Positions 58,074-64,000 of a DNA stretch of 64,000 bases are shown here, piece by piece. The position numbers were made by a program, and so were the translations under genes. Source of the stretch: Clostridium fermenticellae (GTDB lineage: Bacteria > Bacillota > Clostridia > Clostridiales > Clostridiaceae); contig NZ_CP032416.1 of NCBI RefSeq assembly GCF_003600355.1, positions 62,001 through 126,000 on the forward strand, in the 5' to 3' direction. The notes beneath the pieces were generated by a model. It ran no database searches. It had not been told where the DNA came from and saw only the letters and a list, made by a program, of their open reading frames with translations. Each line of letters starts with the position of its first letter. Within the stretch, counting starts at the first letter, position 1.

Positions 58074-58706
58074 TTATTTATAGTTTAAAATTTTAACTAT
58101 ATTTATTCCGCTAAGAGGCCCATTTAATACAAGAGTATTACTATTAACTCTTTCACCATTTTTCATATATAGTAGGAAATTTTCAAGGCCGTCTAATTTA
58201 AATGAAAGTAAGGGAGTTTTATAGTGCATGGGTATTAATATGTGACTCTTAACTAATTTTGCTAATTCCGAAGCTTCATGTCCATCTATTGTATAATTTC
58301 CTCCGATAGGTATAAGCAGTACATCAATGTTTCCTAATTTATTTATTTCATCGCTTGAAAGAATATAACCAAGGTCACCGAGATGGCATATTCTATATCC
58401 ATCCATTTCAAAAATAAAGATTGTATTTTCCCCTCTTTTTGCACCCTTTACCTTATCATGATATGATTGAAGACCAGTTATTTTTATATTACATAAGTTG
58501 AAGCTGCCTGGTTTGTCAATTATATTATCATATTTCAAATTATCGACATAATCATGATCAAAGTGATGATGGCTTATTGATACTATGTCGACTTTTTCAT
58601 TGCAGCACTCGTAACCAACTGTTTCATCAAATGGATCAGTAAGTATTTTTCTACCATTGGAGTCTTCTAATAAAAACGAAGAGTGTCCAAGCCATTTAAT
58701 TATCAT
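58074..58706 (-). CDS. Metallo-beta-lactamase-fold hydrolase (UlaG/UPF0173 type)
   Basis: 210 residues. MIIKWLGHSSFLLED at the N terminus, metal ligands SHHHFDHD (about 45-52), SYHDK, CHLGDLGY with the Asp, and PMHYKTP with the last His. The group hydrolyses lactones or phosphoesters, such as L-ascorbate 6-phosphate; its substrate here is unknown. GGAGTGA precedes the ATG. The P3 palindrome lies just upstream. Confidence 0.85.
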   Translation of the reverse strand: MIIKWLGHSSFLLEDSNGRKILTDPFDETVGYECCNEKVDIVSISHHHFDHDYVDNLKYDNIIDKPGSFNLCNIKITGLQSYHDKVKGAKRGENTIFIFEMDGYRICHLGDLGYILSSDEINKLGNIDVLLIPIGGNYTIDGHEASELAKLVKSHILIPMHYKTPLLSFKLDGLENFLLYMKNGERVNSNTLVLNGPLSGINIVKILNYK

Positions 58707-58736
58707 AAAATCACTCCTAACTTTTTAGGTAAAATC

Positions 58737-58999
58737 TATATAGGGTTTGTAACTGAAAGCTTAACTTATGCTCCGGCCGGGACTTTCAAAATATGTCACG
58801 TAAAAAATTTCTAGTAAGTCTAAGCTTGCATTCATAAAAATCTAAGCAGATTATATAAACTCGCTTTACTTAAACATATATAATCTACTAAGATTTTTAA
58901 GAACGCTTCGCTAAGACTTACTACAAAATTTTTTAATGTGCCTTAATTTTAGAAATCCCGGTCTACGCATAAGTTAAACTTAGAATTATAAATCCTATA
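58737..58999. repeat. Long palindromic repeat P3
   Basis: 263 bp. The left end TATATAGGGTTTGTAACTG matches the complement of the right end AATTATAAATCCTATA, and the arms (each about 120 bp) are imperfect complements. The tip carries AAACTCGCTTTACTTAAACA. It is very similar to P1 over the whole length. It lies in the 750-bp gap between the MBL gene and ileS. Confidence 0.85.
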
Positions 59000-59097
59000 A
59001 TTGTATTTTAAATTTATATTATAATTATAAACATTGAATGAGAAAATATATACAATTATCGGTATTAAAAGCTTTAATTTTTAATTATTAAAAAAAA

Positions 59098-59126
59098 TTG
59101 ACAAGAAAAAAAGCTTATAATATAAT
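59098..59126 (+). promoter_or_regulatory. ileS promoter
   Basis: Exact TTGACA (59098-59103), 17-bp spacer and exact TATAAT (59121-59126). Confidence 0.9.
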
Positions 59127-59132
59127 GAAGAA

Positions 59133-59386
59133 AAGTTATAATTATAATATGTTGAACAGGAAAAGTATTTAAGGTAAATTACTTATAGAGAGTGGAGATG
59201 GTGAAAAACCACAGGATAGCCTTAAAGAAAATCACCTGGGAGTTGGGAAACTGAATATGCATTTATATTTAGTAAGTTTCTTCGTAATCCTGCGTTTAAG
59301 GATAGAGTATACTTGTACTTGAATTTTACCCATAGGTGGTATAGCGAATAAACTTCGTCCTATTTTGGATGGAGTCTTTTTTATTT
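59133..59386 (+). ncRNA. T-box leader of ileS
   Basis: A leader of about 250 nt. T-box sequence ATAGGTGGTATAGCG at 59332-59346, with the UGGU bulge that pairs with the ACCA end of tRNA-Ile. The terminator CTTCGTCC/GGATGGAG (59353-59374) is followed by TCTTTTTT. Stem I begins with AGAGAGTGGAGATGGTGAAA. The specifier codon was not resolved. Uncharged tRNA-Ile should relieve termination. Confidence 0.82.
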
Positions 59387-59459
59387 AAAGTATTATAAAT
59401 AACAAAAGAGGTTAAAATAGTAAAATATTACATATATGATTAGAAAGGGGCAGGTTTAC

Positions 59460-62400
59460 ATGTACAAAAAAGTTGATAATAACACAAGTTTTGTTGATAT
59501 GGAAAAAAACGTATTGAAATTTTGGAATGATAAACAAATTGTAAAAAAGAGTTTCAATTTAAATAAAGGTGGAAAGTATTTTACTTTTTATGACGGCCCA
59601 CCGACAGCAAATGGAAAACCACATGTAGGTCATATTTTAACAAGAGTTATAAAAGACTTAATACCAAGATATAAAGTTATGAAAGGATACCAAGTTTTGA
59701 GAAAGGCTGGATGGGATACTCATGGGCTTCCAGTAGAACTTGAAGTTGAGAAAGCTCTTGGTATATCTGGAAAGCCTCAAATCGAGAAGTACGGTGTGGA
59801 AAAATTTATTAAAAAATGCAAAGAAAGTGTTTTTACTTATGTAAGTGAATGGAAGGAAATGTCTGAAAGGACAGGATTCTGGGTTGATATGGAAAATCCA
59901 TATGTAACATACCATAATGATTATATAGAGTCAGTGTGGTGGGCCTTAAAACAAATTTGGGATAAAGGGCTTTTATATAAAGGAGATAAGATAGTGCCAT
60001 ATTGTCCTAGATGTGGAACAGCATTGTCATCACACGAAGTGTCTCAAGGATATAAAGAAGTAAAAGAAGTCTCTGTATATGTAAAATTCAAGTTAAAGGA
60101 TCAAGATAAATATATGCTTGCATGGACAACTACACCCTGGACTTTACCAAGCAATGTAGCTTTGGCAGTTAACAAAGCATATGATTATGTTGAAGTAGTT
60201 AATAATGGGGAACATTTAATATTGGCTGAAGCATTACTTAGTAAACTTGAGGGAGAATATGAAGTAGTTAGAAAATTTAAGGGAGAAGAATTAGTTGGCC
60301 TAGAGTATGAACAAATGTTCAATTTTGCGCAGCCAGAAAAAGATAAAAAGGCGTTTTGTGTTGTTCATGCAGATTACGTAACTCTGACAGATGGTACCGG
60401 TATAGTCCATACTGCACCTGCTTTTGGTGAGGATGACAGTAATACAGGGAAAAAATACAATCTTGCGTTTATAAATCTAGTAGATACACAGGGACGTTTT
60501 GTTGATGCTGTTACAGACTGGAAAGGCATGTTTGTAAAAGATGCGGATCCTAAGATTGTTAAATATTTAGAGGAAAAAGGTATACTATATAAAGCAGAAA
60601 AATTTAAACATTCATATCCATTTTGCTGGAGATGTGATACTCCATTATTGTATTATCCAAGAGATACCTGGTTTATAAGAATGTCTGCTTTAAGGGATAA
60701 ATTAGTTAAGAATACTAATAACACTAATTGGTATCCAGATAATATAAGAACGGGAAGATTCGGAAACTTTGTTGAAAATGTAATAGACTGGGGTTTAAGT
60801 AGAGAAAGATACTGGGGTACACCACTTCCTATATGGCAATGTGAATGTGGCCATAAGGAGTGCATTGGAAGCATAAAGGAATTAAAAGAAAAAGGTATAA
60901 ATGTTCCAGAAAATATAGAACTCCATAAGCCATATATAGATTCAGTTAAATTAAGATGTCCGCATTGTGGAAAAGAAATGACAAGAACAAGTGAAGTCAT
61001 AGACTGCTGGTTTGATTCAGGTTCAATGCCTTTTGCTCAGCATCACTATCCATTTGAGAATAAAGAAGTATTTGAAAAGAATTTTCCTGCACAATTTATA
61101 TCAGAAGCAGTTGATCAGACTAGAGGATGGTTTTATACATTAATGGCTGTATCAACAGTATTGTTTGATAAAAGTCCATTTGAAAATTGTGTGGTATTAG
61201 GCCATGTACTTGATAAATATGGACTTAAGATGTCAAAACATAAGGGGAATGTACTAGATCCTATGATAGTTCTTGAAAATGAAGGAGCTGACGCATCAAG
61301 GTGGTATTTTTATACAGCAAGTGCACCATGGCTTCCATCTAGATTTTATGAAGAAGCAGTACAAGAGAGTCAAAGAAAATTTTTGGGCACTCTTTGGAAT
61401 GTATATTCATTTTATGTACTTTATGCTGAAATAGATAAATTTAATCCACTTGATTATGATAACTTCGTAAGCCAAAATGTAATGGATAAATGGATAATTT
61501 CAAGATTAAATTCATTAATAAAAGAAACAGAAGACCATTTGGATAATTATAGAATAACTCAGGCAGCTATTAATATAGGCGATTTTGTAGATGAGCTTTC
61601 CAACTGGTATGTAAGAAGAAATAGATCGAGATATTGGAGTGAAAGCTTAACAGATGATAAAATAGGAGCTTATGTAACTTTATACAAGGTACTTGTTACA
61701 CTAGCTAAGATTTCAGCTCCATTTGTACCATTTATGACTGAAGAATTGTATCAAAGTCTTGTAGTAGCACTTGATAAAGATGCACCTGAAAGTGTTCATC
61801 TTTGCAAATGGCCAGAATATGATGAAAGAGTTGTAGATAAGCAATTAGAAACCGATATGGAAGAAGCATATAGAATAGTTAAGCTTGGAAGAAGTGCGAG
61901 AAATTCTGCCAACATCAAAAATAGACAGCCGCTTTCTGAAATGCTTGTAAGTGTAAAGAACCTTCCAGAATATTATGGTGACATAATAAAAGATGAGTTA
62001 AATATAAAGAAAGTAGTGTTTAATGCTGACTTATCAAAATACGTCAATTTTGATATAAAACCTAATTTACCTGTACTCGGAAAGAAATATGGTAAATTAA
62101 TACCAGCTATAAGAAAACAAATATCATCAATGAACCAAATGGAATTAGCTCAGAAGATAAGAAATAGCGAGATGGTATTAATATATGTTAATGATATTGA
62201 GATAGAACTTAATGAAAATAATTTACTTGTGACTATGCAGGGATTAGAAGGTTTTGCATTTGCTGGTGAGGATAATGTTGGAGTAGTTCTAGATACAAAT
62301 ATAACACAAGATTTAAGAGAAGAAGGCGACTTAAGAGAGATCTTAAGTAAAATTCAGAATATGAGAAAGGAAAGTGGATTTGAAGTCGCTGACAAGATAA

Positions 62401-62570
62401 AACTTTATATTAATGGTAATAATGGATTAGAAGCTGTAGTTAAGAAATTTGAAGATAGGCTCAAAAAGGAAACCTTAGCAGTTGAGGTAATATATAACGA
62501 GAATAAGGATTACAGTAAATGTAAAATAAATGGTGAAGAACTTGGGATGCTTGTAGAAGTAGTTAAATAA
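59460..62570 (+). CDS. ileS: Isoleucyl-tRNA synthetase, eukaryote-like (type 2)
   Basis: 1036 residues from ATG 59460, with GGGGCAGG ahead. The HIGH motif reads [11 protein letters not shown]. The editing domain lies between about 200 and 390, including [23 protein letters not shown] is the KMSKS motif. Long insertions, length above 1000 and a C-terminal region (about 830-1036) are those of the eukaryote-like IleRS2 branch. Family knowledge links IleRS2 to low sensitivity to mupirocin. T-box regulated. Confidence 0.93.
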   Translation: MYKKVDNNTSFVDMEKNVLKFWNDKQIVKKSFNLNKGGKYFTFYDGPPTANGKPHVGHILTRVIKDLIPRYKVMKGYQVLRKAGWDTHGLPVELEVEKALGISGKPQIEKYGVEKFIKKCKESVFTYVSEWKEMSERTGFWVDMENPYVTYHNDYIESVWWALKQIWDKGLLYKGDKIVPYCPRCGTALSSHEVSQGYKEVKEVSVYVKFKLKDQDKYMLAWTTTPWTLPSNVALAVNKAYDYVEVVNNGEHLILAEALLSKLEGEYEVVRKFKGEELVGLEYEQMFNFAQPEKDKKAFCVVHADYVTLTDGTGIVHTAPAFGEDDSNTGKKYNLAFINLVDTQGRFVDAVTDWKGMFVKDADPKIVKYLEEKGILYKAEKFKHSYPFCWRCDTPLLYYPRDTWFIRMSALRDKLVKNTNNTNWYPDNIRTGRFGNFVENVIDWGLSRERYWGTPLPIWQCECGHKECIGSIKELKEKGINVPENIELHKPYIDSVKLRCPHCGKEMTRTSEVIDCWFDSGSMPFAQHHYPFENKEVFEKNFPAQFISEAVDQTRGWFYTLMAVSTVLFDKSPFENCVVLGHVLDKYGLKMSKHKGNVLDPMIVLENEGADASRWYFYTASAPWLPSRFYEEAVQESQRKFLGTLWNVYSFYVLYAEIDKFNPLDYDNFVSQNVMDKWIISRLNSLIKETEDHLDNYRITQAAINIGDFVDELSNWYVRRNRSRYWSESLTDDKIGAYVTLYKVLVTLAKISAPFVPFMTEELYQSLVVALDKDAPESVHLCKWPEYDERVVDKQLETDMEEAYRIVKLGRSARNSANIKNRQPLSEMLVSVKNLPEYYGDIIKDELNIKKVVFNADLSKYVNFDIKPNLPVLGKKYGKLIPAIRKQISSMNQMELAQKIRNSEMVLIYVNDIEIELNENNLLVTMQGLEGFAFAGEDNVGVVLDTNITQDLREEGDLREILSKIQNMRKESGFEVADKIKLYINGNNGLEAVVKKFEDRLKKETLAVEVIYNENKDYSKCKINGEELGMLVEVVK

Positions 62571-62587
62571 TATATTTAAATATTAAA

Positions 62588-62628
62588 GATGCGTGTAAAA
62601 CTTAATTGCATTTACATGCATCTTTTAA
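62588..62628 (+). terminator. ileS terminator
   Basis: GATGCGTGTAAA paired with TTTACATGCATC, followed by TTTTAA. Confidence 0.8.
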
Positions 62629-62717
62629 GTTTATATAAATAATTTGGTAATAAACTTGTAATAAACAGCTTTTATAAGTATAATAATTTAAAAGAACACA
62701 GGTAGGAGTTGATAAAA

Positions 62718-63719
62718 TTGCCAGCATCAATAAAAGACGTTGCTAAAGAAGCAGGAGTTTCTATTGCTACAGTATCAAGAGTTTTGAATGATGTAGACGT
62801 TGTAAATGAAGAAACTAAAAAGAAAGTATTAGAGGCTATAGATAAATTAGGATACAGACCTAATATAGTTGCAAGAAGTTTAAAAACACAAAAAACTAAA
62901 ACAGTTGGAATAATAATACCAGATATATCAAGTCCTTTCTATCCCGAGATAGTAAGGGGAGCTGAAGATGTATCAAATATATATGATTATAACATGATGC
63001 TTTGTAATACAGATTTGGATTTCGAGAAAGAAATGGAATATTTAAGAGTTCTTAAGGAAAAAATGGTTGATGGAGTTCTTTATATGAGCAGTTCTCTTAA
63101 AAGCAATATATTAGAACTTATAAATAAACTTCAGATTCCTATGGTTATGGTTGAAACTACAAGTGAAGAGGGAAATATTCCAAGCGTAACTATAAATAAT
63201 AAGCAGGCAGCAGAGGATGCCGTAGAGTATCTCATAAAAAAAGGAAGCAATAATATAGCTTACATAGGAACGGATAAGGATGAGATAAATGCCAGGGCAT
63301 TAAGATATAAGGGATATCGATCCGCACTTAAAAATAATAATTTAACATTTAATGAAGATATAACTTGCTTTGGTGGTTTAAAAGCTAAAGATGGATACGA
63401 AGGTATGAAGAATATACTGGAGAAAACACAAAACATAGATGGAGTTTTTTGTACTGGCGATGAAATTGCTATGGGAGCAATAAACTTTTTAAGAGAAAAA
63501 AATATAAAGGTTCCAGAGGATATAAATGTTATAGGTTTTGATAATATTTACTCGGCTGCAACATTTTATCCTAAACTTACAACTGTTGCTCAACCTATGT
63601 ATGATATGGGATCAGTTGGTATGAGAATGCTCATAAAGATTATAAATAAACAAGATCTTGAAAATCAAAATTATGTTCTGAAGCATGAAATAATAGAAAG
63701 AGATTCTTGTCGAAAATAA
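62718..63719 (+). CDS. LacI-family regulator (CcpA-like)
   Basis: 333 residues from TTG 62718, with TAGGAG 9 bp ahead; TTG 62709 is an alternative. HTH of about 3-25 (SIKDVAKEAGVSIATVSRVLN), hinge YRPNIVARSL, and a periplasmic-binding-protein-type effector domain of about 60-333. The region VGIIIPDISSPFYPEIVRGAEDVSN closely follows CcpA. It may govern carbon catabolite control together with HPr-Ser-P; a specific-sugar repressor is possible, but no sugar operon is adjacent. Confidence 0.83.
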   Translation: MPASIKDVAKEAGVSIATVSRVLNDVDVVNEETKKKVLEAIDKLGYRPNIVARSLKTQKTKTVGIIIPDISSPFYPEIVRGAEDVSNIYDYNMMLCNTDLDFEKEMEYLRVLKEKMVDGVLYMSSSLKSNILELINKLQIPMVMVETTSEEGNIPSVTINNKQAAEDAVEYLIKKGSNNIAYIGTDKDEINARALRYKGYRSALKNNNLTFNEDITCFGGLKAKDGYEGMKNILEKTQNIDGVFCTGDEIAMGAINFLREKNIKVPEDINVIGFDNIYSAATFYPKLTTVAQPMYDMGSVGMRMLIKIINKQDLENQNYVLKHEIIERDSCRK

Positions 63720-63795
63720 TCTGAGATATTTAATATCATAGATTGTATGGAATGTTTATGGTAAATTTATAAGATGGGGTACGGTAAGGCAAAAT

Positions 63796-64000
63796 ATGGT
63801 AGAGAGTTTAATAAACTTAGTAATTTTTATATTAGATAAACTCGGATATGCAGGTGTATTCTTAGGTATGGCCCTGGAGAGTGCTTGTATTCCTATTCCA
63901 AGTGAAGCAATACTGCCATTTGGAGGATATTTAAGCTATACTGGTAGACTAAATTTAATTTCTACTATAATTATAGGAACGCTTGGTGGTACATTTGGTT
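63796..64000 (+). CDS. DedA-family membrane protein, 5' part
   Basis: The first 68 codons of a gene cut by the window end. The product starts MVESLINLVIFILDKLGYAGVFLG, then ALESACIPIPSEAILPFGGY, the DedA signature with its Pro and Glu residues. DedA proteins help membrane lipid or polyprenyl-phosphate flipping and proton-dependent homeostasis. Only a weak TAAGG lies upstream. Confidence 0.85.
   Translation, partial: MVESLINLVIFILDKLGYAGVFLGMALESACIPIPSEAILPFGGYLSYTGRLNLISTIIIGTLGGTFG

Overview
The window is chromosomal DNA of a spore-forming, strictly anaerobic, low-GC Clostridium (cluster I, sensu stricto). The evidence is the AT-rich codon use, the clostridial 16S/23S rRNA, sporulation genes (gin/csfB, spmA-spmB, abrB with a 0A box), rubrerythrin, a class III (NrdD/NrdG) ribonucleotide reductase and T-box-controlled tRNA synthetases. 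No phage, plasmid, transposase or CRISPR array was seen.

Layout. 1-3.4 kb: two M42 aminopeptidase-like genes (the first cut by the window edge), a uracil-DNA glycosylase-like gene and a class V aminotransferase. 3.4-9.3 kb: an rRNA operon (16S-23S-5S-tRNA-Phe) with a strong promoter, RNase III-type processing stems and two copies of a structured spacer element. 9.4-18.4 kb: parvulin, sirtuin, tRNA-Cys, amino-acid permease, a GlnK/GlnL-like two-component pair, LD-carboxypeptidase, CorA and a degenerate M20 peptidase. 18.6-23.7 kb: gin, yaaO, tmk, yaaQ/darA, holB, ricT, a small HMA-fold protein and a ferredoxin. 23.8-27.2 kb: motAB, a tRNA1(Val)-type methyltransferase and rsmI. 27.7-30.5 kb: two tandem secreted NlpC/P60 hydrolases and abrB. 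30.9-41.9 kb: a divergent CCA-enzyme homologue, a PspA operon, argF with ARG boxes, an AI-2E exporter, ispF, a new small gene, a polysaccharide deacetylase and a glucosaminidase. 42-54.6 kb: spmAB, family 4 UDG, metG, rubrerythrin, tatD, yabE, rnmV, ksgA and clostridial hypotheticals. 54.9-64 kb: nrdDG, an ArsR regulator, an MBL-fold hydrolase, ileS, a CcpA-like regulator and the start of a dedA gene.

The backbone gin-yaaO-tmk-yaaQ-holB-ricT-(methyltransferase)-rsmI-abrB-metG-tatD-yabE-rnmV-ksgA follows the order of the origin-proximal csfB-ksgA block of Bacillus subtilis. It is interrupted by lineage-specific insertions (motAB, NlpC/P60 pair, the 30.9-44 kb block, rubrerythrin). Its genes serve translation (rRNA and tRNA maturation, MetRS, IleRS), replication (HolB, Tmk), sporulation control and wall remodelling.

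The least explained structures are non-coding: (1) a family of about 260-bp near-perfect palindromes with a conserved loop (46.1-46.6, 47.4 and 58.7-59.0 kb); (2) a roughly 123-nt RNA element duplicated in the 16S-23S and 23S-5S spacers, with three compensatory base-pair changes; and (3) two clusters of DnaA-box-like 9-mers far from any dnaA gene (32.2-32.4 and 38.7-39.06 kb).
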